Shown piece after piece: positions 11,841-23,400 of a stretch of DNA of 64,000 nt. The notes beneath the pieces are model-generated. The model was given only the letters and a program-made list of their open reading frames with translations, searched no databases and was not told the origin of the DNA. The stretch's first letter is position 1; each line of letters opens with the position of its first letter. The stretch covers positions 5,642,001 through 5,706,000 of the forward strand of contig JAHQIY010000006.1 of assembly GCA_019054805.1 (NCBI GenBank), read 5' to 3'. This DNA is from Brachionus manjavacas (Eukaryota > Rotifera > Eurotatoria > Ploima > Brachionidae). Made by a program: the position numbers and the translations under genes.

Positions 11841-13646
11841 ATGGAAATAACTACAGAGGTCGAAACTGACGAAAGCCAGCCTTTAATCCGCAGTTCAATC
11901 AATGATGGCTTAATAAATGAAGCAGACAGCGTGGGCATTTGGCAAAGAGCATTTGATCCAAGCAAAAAATTTTACAGATATTTCTCATTAATTTTTATTT
12001 GTCTTCTAACCACTGGCCCATATTTCTGCTATGTATTACCGGGCGCTCTTGAAAAAGAATTCGAACACGACTTGGACATCAGCACTACCCAGTTTACCAT
12101 TTTTACAAGTCTTTATTCATGGCCAAACATAATTCTATGTTTTTTCGGCGGTTTCTTAATTGATCGTGTCCTTGGTGTCAGACTTGGAACAATTTTATTT
12201 TCATCCTTTGTCACAATCGGTCAGTTGATGTTCGCATTTGGTGCTTTTACCAAAAATATATGGCTTATGTATATTGGTCGCTTTTTTTTCGGGTAACAGG
12301 AACAAATTATCAAATTAAAAAATCATTAGATTTTTTTTTCTAGCTTGGGAGGTGAAACTGTTGGTGTGGGTAAAATTTACTCAAAAGAATAAAAAACCTT
12401 AAATTTAATTCAAATTTAAGCTCAAAAAGCTTATTGCGTGACATGGTTTCCGTCAAAAGAGCTAAATCTAGTCTTCGGTTTTATTGCCAGTTCGGCTCTT
12501 TTGGTAAAATAACTGAACAAAATTAAAAATCTAGAATTTTAGATAAAATTTAAGGGTTCCAGTATCAATCAAATAGTGATGAATCCTATTTATGATTTTA
12601 TTAATAAATTCAAGTCAGGTTATGAATGTTTAGGACTTGCTATATTTGTGGCATCAATAACAGCCATTGGATCAACATGCTGTGCCTTCATCCTGAGCCC
12701 TCTTCACAAATACAGAAAACGGATTCTTCGAGTAACGACCAAAAAACTTCTGGTCGAAGAACGAATTAAACTTGGGGAATCATTAAAATTTCCAGTCCAA
12801 GTTTGGTTAATAATGATTATATGCCTGGTTTTTTATTCAGCCACTTTTCCATTTATATCATTGGGAAAGCTTTATTTCATCAAGAAGTATGGTTCTTCGT
12901 CAACAAGTGCATCTCTACAACAAAGGTTTATAAATTAAATGTGTTTACAGTTTTTTTTTTTTCAATTAACATCATTATTAATTTTTAGTTTGTTCTTTTT
13001 TGGAACCGTGATCTCATCGCCAGTATTCGGAAAAATAGTAGATGCAACCGGATTCAATATTTTCTGGGTGGTGCTGTCAGTTTTATTGGCTTTAGTATCT
13101 CATGTTATTTTACTATTTTCGTTTATTAACTCATTTATTCCTGTTATCATAATGGGCATATCACTTTCGCTGTTGTATGCTTCCCTTTGGCCTATGGTTT
13201 CATTAATTGTTCCTAAAAATAAATTGGGAACAGCTTACGGATTGTAAGATTTTTTGCATGTTTGAAAAATTTTAAATTAAATTATTTTCTAGAATGCAGA
13301 GTTTTCAGAATTTGGGTTTGGCAATCTTTAATATCACAGCGGGTTTTTTGGTAGAGAATTATGGATACTTTGTGCTCGAGATTTTCTATATATATTTATG
13401 CATAAGTGAGTAAAATTTAAAGCTTATTAATTTTGTTCTTGGTAGCCTTATTTAAAAAGATTATAAAAATTAAAAAATTTTAATTTTAAGTCGGCCTTTT
13501 GTCTTCAATAATTCTTTATTTCTGTGATAAACTTACAGGTAAATCATTTGATTTTTTTATTAAGGTAAAACATTTTAATTTCTAACAAAAAAGGTGGACA
13601 TTTAAATCTTTCGAAAGAGGAAAGATGTGAAGTTACATTGAGCTAA
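11841..13646 (+). CDS. MFSD1: MFSD1-family lysosomal transporter, diverged tandem copy A
   Basis: Eight exons: 11841-12292, 12344-12369, 12421-12503, 12555-12925, 12989-13243, 13293-13405, 13491-13538, 13594-13646, encoding 466 aa. All introns are GT-AG and all phases agree. The product is a 12-helix major facilitator. MFSD1 is known as a lysosomal membrane protein that moves dipeptides and pairs with GLMP. Family landmarks are YSWPNIILCFFGGFLIDRVLG, KELNLVFG, SLWPMVSLIVP and LGTAYGLMQS. The N-terminus keeps an acidic dileucine-type motif (ESQPLI, residues 11-16), as used for lysosomal sorting. Compared with copy B just downstream, helix-1 and loop residues have changed (YVLPGALE for YDNPAALQ; GGETVGVAQKAYCVTWF for GGESLAVAQNTYAVAWF). 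Two extra introns interrupt what is one exon in copy B. AATAAA lies 38 bp after the stop. Functional divergence is inferred. Confidence 0.9.
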
Positions 13647-14043
13647 AATTGTTAATTATAAAATTATTTCTATTAAATGCTTTAATAAATTTTTTTAAAA
13701 AATTCAAATTAATTTTTTATAAGTTGTATTAAGGCTTTTAAAATAGTCTTATGACAGATGATTTTTGAGACAACCTTCAAATAATTGCAAAACTAAATGG
13801 GTAAACATGTTAAATCTGAGCGAACCCCTAACAGTTTAGCTTAAAAACTGTTTTTTCTTCTTAAAATAGTAAAATCACATGATGAGTATTTGTTCTTTCA
13901 TCACAAGATTTGAGCTAAAAAATTTCAAATTAAACTATCTCAACCATTTTTGTTCTAACATATGCATAAAAAATTTTGTGAACAAAAATTTATTTAATTT
14001 TTCAATTTTTAAAAAGCTTTATTTCTGAATTAAAATTGTAAAA
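13647..14043. other. Spacer between the two MFSD1 copies
   Basis: About 400 bp of AT-rich DNA separate the stop of copy A from the start of copy B. This leaves room for the polyadenylation site of A (AATAAA at 13684-13689) and a short promoter for B. No other feature is seen. Confidence 0.5.
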
Positions 14044-15678
14044 ATGTCAAACGAAATATCCGAGACCGATCCAATCATTCAGATCAGAGACTCTGATGAT
14101 TCAGAGAGTTTAGGGAGCCGAATTTGCAATCCAAGAAAAGCCTTCTTTCGCTATTTTGCGCTAATTTTTATGTGCTTGTTGAGTTTTGGCTCCTATTTTT
14201 GCTATGATAATCCAGCAGCGTTACAGGACAATTTCAAAAAGGATCTTAAAATAAGCACAGCAACCTTTACAGCATTTTACAGTTGGTACAGCTGGCCAAA
14301 TGTTGTCTTATGCTTTTTAGGCGGCTATTTGATTGACAGAGTATTTGGTATTCGTTTAGGCGCCATATTCTTTTCCACGCTTGTTCTAAGCGGACAACTT
14401 GTTTTTGCTTTTGGTGCTCTTTGGAACAAAATTTGGCTGATGGATGTCGGAAGGTTTATTTTTGGTATTGGAGGAGAAAGTTTAGCTGTTGCCCAAAATA
14501 CTTATGCAGTTGCCTGGTTTTTTGGAAAAGAACTAAATCTAGTCTTCGGTCTTCAGCTCAGCATAGCTAGATTGGTAATTTTTAATTCTAAAAAAATCCG
14601 GAAAAAAAAAACATTAATTTTTCCTATAGGGTTCCACTGTAAATTTAATTGTAATGAGCCCAATTTATGAAGCTATTTCTAAGTCAAAATCTGGCTATGA
14701 ATGTCTTGGAACCGCTTTACTAATTGCAGCCTTTACATGCGTTTTTTCGCTTGGTTGTGCCACCATTTTAGCTTTGCTGGATAAGAGAAGAACAAAGTTT
14801 ATTCCGGCCGAACCAGTTAAAGCCGGTGACGAAATCAAGTTGAGCGATGCTTTAAAATTTCCTTTTTCATTATGGCTAGTGTTCATTATTTGTGTGGCTT
14901 TTTATTGTGCCGTTTTTCCATTTATCTCACTTGGTAAAGTTTTTTTCATAAGTAAATATGATTTTTCACCAGTGACAGCCAACAGTGCCGACAGGTATCG
15001 CAGCAAAAAATAGAAAAAATTGAATAACATTTAATTTTAAATTTAAGTATTGTTTATTTGATTTCAGCTTTTGCATCACCAATTTGTGGCTTTTTGGTAG
15101 ATTTGATCGGATTTAACACATTGTGGGTAACTGGTGCCATCACTGCCACTATCGGATCTCATTTATTGCTAGCATTTACATTTATAAATCCGTTTGCAGC
15201 TATGATTTTAATGGGTATTAGTTACAGTTTGTTAGCTGCGTCACTATGGCCAATGGTCGCACTTATTGTTTCCAAACATCAACTTGGAACTGCATATGGA
15301 CTGTAATTATCAATTTTTTGAAAACAATTTTTTTAATTTTTAAAAATTAAAGGATGCAAAGTGTTCAAAATTTGGGTCTTGCCTTAATTAGTCTTTTGAC
15401 CGGTATAATTGTTGATGAAGCTGGATATTTCGTTCTAGAAGTTTTCTTCCTTGGTTCTCTATGCGGTAGGAAAAAAAATAATATGATGATCATTTTTTTT
15501 AATTTTTTTTTTAGTTGCATTGTTATGCTCCCTATTATTGTATTTTTATGATAACTACAAGGGTAAGACAAAGTCGAAAATTATAAAGATAAATAATATT
15601 TTTTTTTCTCAAGGTGGTTTTCTTGGAGTATCGAAAAAGAGGAGACAAGAAATGCAAAAATTAGAATCCGAGGAATAA
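14044..15678 (+). CDS. MFSD1: MFSD1-family lysosomal transporter, conserved tandem copy B
   Basis: Six exons: 14044-14574, 14630-14994, 15048-15302, 15353-15465, 15515-15562, 15614-15678, encoding 458 aa, close to the usual vertebrate length of about 465. Nearly every MFSD1 hallmark is kept: SYFCYDNPAALQ, YSWPNVVLCFLGGYLIDRVFGIR, FGIGGESLAVAQNTYAV, KELNLVFGLQLS, FPFISLGKVFF, LWPMVALIVSKHQLGTAYGLMQSVQNLG. An acidic dileucine motif ETDPII lies at residues 7-12. Exons 3, 4 and 5 have exactly the same lengths as exons 5, 6 and 7 of copy A (255, 113 and 48 nt), so the genes arose by duplication of an intron-containing gene. The AATAAA at 15674-15679 overlaps the stop codon. This copy is probably the functional orthologue. 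Confidence 0.95.
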
Positions 15679-17380
15679 ATTATATTTTAACTTTCTTGAC
15701 GAGTTGGAAATTTTTAGTTAATTTTTAAAACAAAAATATTCCTGATTTGAAATTGTATCATTTTGACTTTGAAGAAATTTGTGCCATTAATTTTTTTATT
15801 AATTTATCAATGATACCTAACAATTATTTATAAAAAAGTATAGTATTTAAATATTTCAATTCTTAAAATTTAATTTTAAGAAAAACACATTTCAATTTCA
15901 CTCTATTATATTCGATATAAGAATATTTAAATAAAATTTTTAAAAATTTTATTCAAAAAATTAATTATATTTAAAAACAAGGATTAACTTTGTTGCATGA
16001 AAGATTATATGATCTAAAATAAATGATTAATCATATTCATATAAAAAAAAATTGTTCATATAATCTTTTTAATATTAAAATTTAAATCTTTATTTTAATA
16101 TAAAAAAAAATTTTCAGAATTAAATAAAGCTAAATTATTAAATGAATATCAACATTTATATTGTTCAATTGCTAGATCATTTTTTAACCAATTCTGTCAC
16201 GTGAAATGAATAAAATATATGGAGCTAGTCAATTTTTTCACCCACCGATCATATTATATAACTCATCTATTTTTGAAGGTAATTTTCTGATCATAAGATT
16301 TGCCATAAAAATAAGTAAATTAAAGTGAATTTTATAATTCGATATAAAACTCATGCTATAAACTTTTTAACATAAGAATAAATTGAAATTAGGATTCAGT
16401 GCAGTGAAAATGAGCCTGTTAACAACCATGCTCTTTCTTCGAATAATTAAATATTTTCATATGAACTTTTTAGTTTTTTCAAAATAATCATAGTCTTATA
16501 ATTTTCAGGTATCCTAAATTATTATTTTTTTGTCAAAAATTTTATTAAATTTTAATTCTCTAAAACGAAATAAAATATTGACGTAATTTAAAAAAAATTA
16601 AAAAAGTTCATTTGAAAATATATTATTTGAAGAAGAAAAATATGGTTGCAAACAGACTCATTTTTCATTGCATTGAACCTTGTTTTTTTTTAAAATAATT
16701 TCAACTGAAAATTATGAAAAAAAAATAAAAATTTAGCTTAAAATTTTTATTTATTTGCTTGTTATGCCTATACTTCGAATGGTTTAATATTGTCCAAAGC
16801 GATCAAAGAACGGGATTTTGGAATTTTAATCACATACTCCCTTAAATGGTAGACTGCTTATTTAAAGGATTGAAGGTGATAAGGATTTTTACAAGTTATC
16901 AGATATTTTTTTTTAATTTTATTAATAAATAATTTCCAAATTAAATTAATTAAATTCTTCAATTTAAAAAAAATGTTTTTTTTCATTCGTTGTATAATTC
17001 TGAATTATTTTTTTATATTGTTATCTGATATATCTTTAGACAATAGATTCTTGATTTAATTATTGGTATTATATTCCATTTTCAAATATCTGTCATCAAA
17101 TTTCAAATCAAATTAATGGCATTATTTTCTTACTTAATCATTTGGCATTAGATTCAAAAATAAATTTTTGGAATTTGTTTTAATGATTTAGCATTGTTTA
17201 AATCAGCATCAAATTCTTGACAATAGATTTATTTGGAATAAGATTTTGATAAATCATTTTTGTTAAGAATGTTTTTTTATTATTTCCATCTTGACTTCAA
17301 GAGAGATGCATTTCCTTTTTTTTGGCTTTATTTACTTTACTTGATTTTCATTCTTTTTTAATAAATTCAGTTAGAATTTT
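15679..17380. other. AT-rich intergenic DNA
   Basis: No gene, RNA or clear repeat is recognised. The stretch is mostly long A or T runs with short non-coding frames. Confidence 0.5.
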
Positions 17381-17421
17381 GGGTCTCACACGTTATGTGA
17401 CCAATTGATCACTAAACATCT
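17381..17421 (+). repeat. Possible solo end of the 48952-49631 MITE family
   Basis: The sequence GGGTCTCACACGTTATGTGA followed by CCAATTGATCAC resembles the terminus of the MITE at 48952 (GGGTCTATTGCGTTATGTGA followed by CCACTGGTTCAC). No matching opposite end is visible nearby, so it would be a relic. The match is short. Confidence 0.35.
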
Positions 17422-17497
17422 TCATCATGATTTTACATCTTGAAACGTTGTTACATTACCTTCGGTTTTTAATCACTTTTTCTTAAATAATAGTCAT

Positions 17498-17546
17498 TTT
17501 AGATTCTGAAGAAGGCCATTTTGGTCGAAACGCGTCGATTAATAAA
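17498..17546 (+). ncRNA. Hammerhead-ribozyme-like motif (retroelement type)
   Basis: The core elements occur in order: CTGAAGA (17506-17512, consensus CUGANGA); a stem II formed by GGCC and GGTC around an ATTTT loop; GAAA (17527-17530); a minimal stem III ACGCGT; and the cleavage triplet GTC ending at 17536. The flanks 17501-17505 and 17537-17541 can pair weakly as stem I, with two wobble pairs. Type I hammerheads with such a tiny stem III are known from Penelope-like and related retroelements. Stem I is poor, so this may be a decayed copy. No Penelope-type protein fragment is recognised next to it. Confidence 0.6.
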
Positions 17547-17595
17547 ATAATTTCGTTTTTAAAATTAAAAAATTTTTTTATAATATTTTTTGTTT

Positions 17596-18242
17596 AATGT
17601 TAGAATTTTGAATAAATTTTTTTTTTATTTAAAACATCAAATGAAAATCATAATAAAGAAAAGAAGCTAAAAAAAGTAAAGAAAGTTAAAATGACATAGA
17701 TGAGTTAAAAATTATAGCTAATTTAAAACTTTCTCGAAGATCTCAACATTTTTATTTACATTAGTTCGTTATACGGAGAATCAACTGTGAAACAAATAAT
17801 GAATACTCTTTTCTTTATAATGTTTACCTTGTCACTTCTTTATCTATTAGAAACAGGGTAATCAAGAAAATAAGATTAACAAATACTTAAACGAATTAGA
17901 AAAGTGGCTTTGCAAGTTAGAATGTTAGAATTTTGAATAAATTTTTTTTTTATTTAAAACATCAAATGAAAATCATAATAAAGAAAAGAAGCTAAAAAAA
18001 GTAAAGAAAGTTAAAATGACATAGATGAGTTAAAAATTATAGCTAATTTAAAACTTTCTCGAAGATCTCAACATTTTTATTTACATTAGTTCGTTATACG
18101 GAGAATCAACTGTGAAACAAATAATGAATACTCTTTTCTTTATAATGTTTACCTTGTCACTTCTTTATCTATTAGAAACAGGGTAATCAAGAAAATAAGA
18201 TTAACAAATACTTAAACGAATTAGAAAAGTGGCTTTGCAAGT
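17596..18242. repeat. Perfect 325-bp tandem duplication
   Basis: The unit 17596-17920 is repeated as 17921-18242 and I see no difference between the copies, including the 10-T run and the block TCGAAGATCTCAACATTTTT. The duplicated DNA contains a decayed LINE RT segment. Perfect identity between two copies of non-functional DNA means either a very recent duplication or an assembly artefact. Confidence 0.9.
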
Positions 18243-18420
18243 AGAAAATGAAGATATCAGTTGAAAAGTCTTGTTAAATGGTCATTTAAAAACAAAAAAA
18301 GAAAATGTTGAACTAAACCAAAGAATTTAAAGAAATGAAGTCGAAAGACAGTTATTGATAAAGTTATTAAATTTAATCCTAATTTAAATTTTAATTCAAT
18401 GATAGAAGAAATTCAGAAAA
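17760..18420 (+). pseudogene. Decayed jockey-like LINE RT fragment, part of it in tandem
   Basis: A plus-strand frame in each tandem copy reads NEYSFLYNVYLVTSLSIRNR, corresponding to HSYSLLFADDLVAFF of the relic at 9030-10064 with the catalytic aspartates lost. It continues as NQENKINKYLNELEKWLCK, a stop, then KMKISVEKSC, matching SYLKKLQLWLQKWRL and MSPEKCSY. Several stops interrupt it. It is the same LINE type as at 9 kb but much older. Confidence 0.6.
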
Positions 18421-18689
18421 GTTATAATTTAAGGCTTAATATTCAAATAAAACTAGTCCTAGTAGTAATAAAAATAACTGCGACTCGAATGACGAGTAAA
18501 GCCGTGTGGCTGTGGCAGTTCTTTGCACTCGCACCATTCTCTGTTCCAAAAACCACATTTAAGGATAAATCTTTATTTGTAATAAATTGGAATCTGAAAC
18601 TAATAAGTGAAAAAGAAGCATTTATATATGAAAATTATGACTAGAAAATAATAAGTACTGTAACTGTTGAAAATAATATTGTAACTGTT

Positions 18690-19930
18690 TATAACTCAAA
18701 TTTAGCATGACATTAAATTTGGGTTATAACAGTAGCTAACATGAGCACCCCATTTTAGATTATTTTGAAAATACACACCCAAATCCTTCTCTAATTTAGT
18801 TTTCTCTAATGACTCTGTTCCGTGTTCATTAAAAATTGTGCAGTCAAACTGATTTATTTCCAATATGCATAACTTTACAATTACTTAAGTTTAAGCCAAT
18901 ACCCCACGTAATCAACCAGCTTGAAACGGAATCTATTTCCTTTTGTAAAGCTAAATTATCAGAAAGTTGGTCAATAGCTGTAATTATTTTCAAATCGTCA
19001 GCATTTACTTTTGCTTTATTGCTTAAGACAAATCGTTTTTAAAAATAACAAATAAGAGAGGACCAAGCACTGGGCCTTCTAGAACACCACTAGTAACATC
19101 CAGCCATTCCGATTCTGAGCTACCAAGGACAACTCTTTGCTTTCTTTCACTTAAAAAATTAAAAATTTCAACAAAAACAAAAATTTCTTACCCAATTTAA
19201 AATTTCTCCTTAAAATCCATAAGCTGATTACTTATCTAAAAAATACAATGCGAAAAGTCATGCTCCACAAATTTATTGGAAACAATTGATCTTACCTCTA
19301 GCTTAAAATCGACTGGTAATCAGATTGATATTGTATACACCGATTTTTCCAAAGCATTTGACAAAGTTTAACATCGACTGCTGCTTTATAAGTTATCAGC
19401 TTATGGATTTTAATGAGAGGCAAGAATTTTCTTGCCCAATTTACCATTAATCTGATTATTAGTTGATTTTAAGCTAGAGGTAAGATCAATTGTTTCCAAT
19501 AATTTTGTGGAGCATGACTTTTTTGGAACGAGACCATGGTGAGAGGTTGATAAAAGATTGTTCTGTAACAAATAACTCATCATTTTTTCATTAATAACAC
19601 CTTCCAATATTTTAGAGACAATACTGGTCAATGAAACAGGGCTAGAATTCACAGGATCAAGTTTAGAATCATTTTTGTACAAAGGTGAAACATTTGCATA
19701 CTTCCAAATGGAAGGTAGTTCCGCTGTTTTTAATGATTTTTTGAATATCAACATAATTTGAAGACTTGCAAATACAGGAATTTTTCTTAAAACAAAGCCA
19801 CTTACTTTATCTGGACCGACTACTTTGTATTCTTCTTACTTATTTAATCTGTTTAACACTGTTTCGTCATTGATCATCATGTCAAAGTTACTTGAACATA
19901 ATGTATTCGTTCTCTGATAAAAAATAGTTT
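18690..19930 (-). pseudogene. CR1/L2-like LINE relic with an inverted internal segment
   Basis: On the minus strand 19930-19410 encodes the RT fingers region: VVGPDKVSGFVLRK, LPSIWKYANVSPLYK, SKLDPVNSSPVSLTSIVSKILE, then KSCSTKLLETIDLTSS. The block 19160-18690 (minus) continues with ERKQRVVLGSS, DVTSGVLEGPVLGPLLFVIF, a degenerate NADD and, after frame changes, LEKDLGVYFQNNLKW. Between them, 19258-19412 encodes the palm piece IVYTDFSKAFDKV-HRLLLYKLS on the plus strand, so it is inverted. The inverted piece and its neighbour repeat the coding stretch TSSLKST on both strands (19258-19330 and 19440-19520), forming an inverted repeat. Stops and shifts make the copy non-functional. Confidence 0.75.
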
Positions 19931-20467
19931 TAAAAATTACGAGTAATTCAAAATTCATCAATTGGGTCTGTACAAAAACTCAAATTGATCTTTTTACGAA
20001 AAAATAAGTTGAGAAATTTAAAATTAGTTCGCTCTTAAAATTTTTCAGAAATTCATTTTATGATTTTACTAAATAAATAAATAAATAAGATTTAACAAAA
20101 CATTATTGGTATTTACAAGATAAAAACATAGCTAAAATTAGCAAACTTAAAAACCCTATTTGCAGATGCTCAACTGTTGTGATACATTAAGTATATCGTC
20201 TGATACAATCTACTTAACTTTTAGTTTAAAAAAAAAAAAATTAATTTAAAAAAAATTTTTTAGCATCTGATTTGAAAAACAGGAAGTTAAAATATTGATC
20301 GAAAGAAATTTATTTTATTAGTTTTTTGTAGGTGTGCTAGCAAAATCAAATAATTTTGAGAGACAAAAAAATAATTTAAAAATTAAATTTTATTAATAAA
20401 TTTACAATTAACTGCGGCTTTAAAAAAATAACTAACAAAAATCGATTTCATAGACTAAATAATGATT

Positions 20468-23400
20468 TTAAATCGAAAATCTTTTTGAAAGGAAAACAAA
20501 TAGACAAAAATAATAATTTGTGAAATAAGACGACGATAGGGCATTAGACGATGAGGAAATTTCATTCGAATTTCCTAAAATATACTCTAATAAGGATACA
20601 TCGTTTGGGGACGAGTTTTCCACAATATTGGTAGAGAAATTGATTACTTTATCATTGATAGCGTTTGTTTGGTCTAAATCTGCCGAGTTGACACCTTGAA
20701 CATATTCTTTGTTTTGATTTACTACTAACTCTTTCCTGGGGATCACAATCTCTTCGGTAAAAAAGTCCAATGTTGTTTTAGTAGTAACAATAGGTGTATA
20801 AGAATTCAAATTATTTGACAAATTATCTGAATCAGCAGCAGATTTTATATCTAAAATTTTTCATTTTAAATAAATAATTCTTTAAAATAATTCGTAAGTT
20901 TACCTCCATATATATAAAATTTTGCAAACTTGCTTCCAGCAGTATTGTTCGAATAGCATTCATAAGAACCAAAGTCGTTCTCACTCTCAACATTTATGAC
21001 AATGGAACTCATTTTAATAGTCTCATTATTAATTTGTTCACTAATTCTGTATTTGTAGGGACTCAAATAATTTTCCTGAGATCGTTTGCGGTACGGAAAG
21101 ATTCTGTTGCTTATCTTTAATTGCCTCACTCTTTTACGGTATCTGTAGCTTTTGATTGAGTGTCTATTGATTTGTCTTAGTTGTTTGGCACCATAGTAAT
21201 TTATTCCTCTTAAGTTTCGGTAGTTAAACATCCACATGATTTCTCCATTTGGAAAAGAATCAACTGTACAGTTAAAACGAACTTGAGTGGGTAGCTGAAG
21301 TACATATACTTTAGAAGGTGTAACAGTAACCTCAGGTCGATCTGATTTAATGAAAAATTTAATTAAAATTATTTAAGAAAAAATTTATTTCAAAAATTTA
21401 CATAGAACGTTTATTTTAAATTTTTTGCTAATTGATGGCGGAACTTTGTTTGTAGCCTCACACTCAAAATAGTCATATTGATCACGCATTACATTATTTA
21501 CAAATATTTTAGATGAATTTAAAATATATACTAAAAAAGTTTAGTCAACAATTGAAGGTATTTCATTTTTTTCAAAATTTACCTGTTAAATTGTGGCTTT
21601 TAAATCGTTTTACATACCAATTAATTGTTGGCTTTGGTTGACCAAAAGCATTGCATTCTATTTATATGATAATTGACATTTATTATTTTATGAAACAGAA
21701 AATAATAAAATACTAATTAAAAAAATACTAATTTTTTAGATAACAAGTTTTGAAAATTACAAAAAATTAGTTTTTTTTAAATAAAACATAATCACATTTA
21801 TTTTACTTTTCAATATTCTTTAAAATGATATTAAAATATTATTCAAATATTTTAAAATTTTTACATTTTTAGTTTTTCTTTAATGAAAAAAATTAGAATT
21901 TGAACATGAATTTTTTTGATATATTTTTTCGAGTTAGTACTTCACTTGACTAACTCTAACGCTAAATCATTGATAACATCTTCTAACATACCTTTACTTA
22001 CTCTTTGATATTTTAAAAGAAAAAGTTTGTTTTTTGAATTAACTAATTTAGTTCAGAAAATTTGAAAGTTAATTTTTTTATTTCAGCTTAAATTTACTGA
22101 CATGCCAATAAAAAAGGTTTTAACGTTTTCTGAATAACATCAAGTTTATAAGATTTTCAAACTCTAGAATAAATAAATTAAAAAATTTTAAATTCCTGCT
22201 TAAAATTTGAGTCAGTTTTAGTAGTATTTCATGAAAGCTTGTTCTATTTTTCTTTTTTTAATTCTAGAGGGAGATTGAAATGCTAATATTTCTTTTATAA
22301 TTAGAAACAAACTTCTTAAATCACTTCAGCTAAATTGTGCGGAAAATCTTTTATATTCCCGTCTAATTCTCCTTTCAACACCAACTTTGTCTACATCTCA
22401 TTCTCGAGTGACCAGAAGCTCATATTAATAAAAACATTCAGCATTCCCATCAACACTAAATTCAAGCTCAATCAATCCTCCCATGTCACGAACTCTTTCA
22501 AATGAATCAAGTGATTTAAAACGCAGAGAAACTTTATCAACTGAATAATTTCTTGAGAAACAACTCAAACAGAATCTCAAACCAATCTTTTTCGAGTGCT
22601 ATGACTAAAATAAATTATATATGAAGCCTTGCGAAAATGTATTTCGATGTCAAATATATTTTAAAATTTCTTTAAAAAAAATTCAACAAGAATTGATCAT
22701 ATTAAAAATTAAAAAATAAATATTTTCTTATTATTTAAAATTTTTATAAAAATTATAATAAAGAATGCGTAAAATATATTTTTTTAATTATCTACAACGA
22801 ACCATTCTGATTGTTCTAATCATTTTTTATTAATTCGTGGATTAAAAAAATTGATTTATTTAATAGACCTAATTTAAATTGAATTTCTCAATACTTGGAA
22901 TTTTTTTTAAAATTAATTTTCTTTAATCTAAAATTTAACTTCATTTCAGTCAGCTCCAGCTCTTTTAGGAAAACAAATAATTTAGATTAGACATAAAACC
23001 AAGGTGACTTGATGTAACCAAATAGTACCAATATGGAATTGCATCTAAAGAGTATTGTTATGGAAAGAAGTATAAACAGCTTTAAGGTACTGTTTGATAC
23101 ATGGATGAATGGAAGCTGCTAGAGCCTACCAAAACTTATTTTCATGGCATTTTTGATTTACTACCCAAATTTCGGAGAAAAAACCAAAAAAAATTATTTT
23201 TTATTAATAAAGGCTTAATATAATTTTAAAATTTTAAGAAAGGAGAAGACCAAAAGTTTTAATTACTTTTAATTTATGAGTTTTCTTGAGATTTTTTAAA
23301 AACTATGATATTTTTTTTTAATATTGAGTATCCTATTTTGAACTGAAAATTTTAGTATATTTACCCAGCGAAATTTGTCTTCCTTCGATGACATTAATTG

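Noticed and set aside
20468..20560. Certain GPI-anchor signal at the end of the Ig protein
   Set aside because: The hydrophobic stretch NYYFCLFVFL is short and followed by charged residues, so I note it as possible only.
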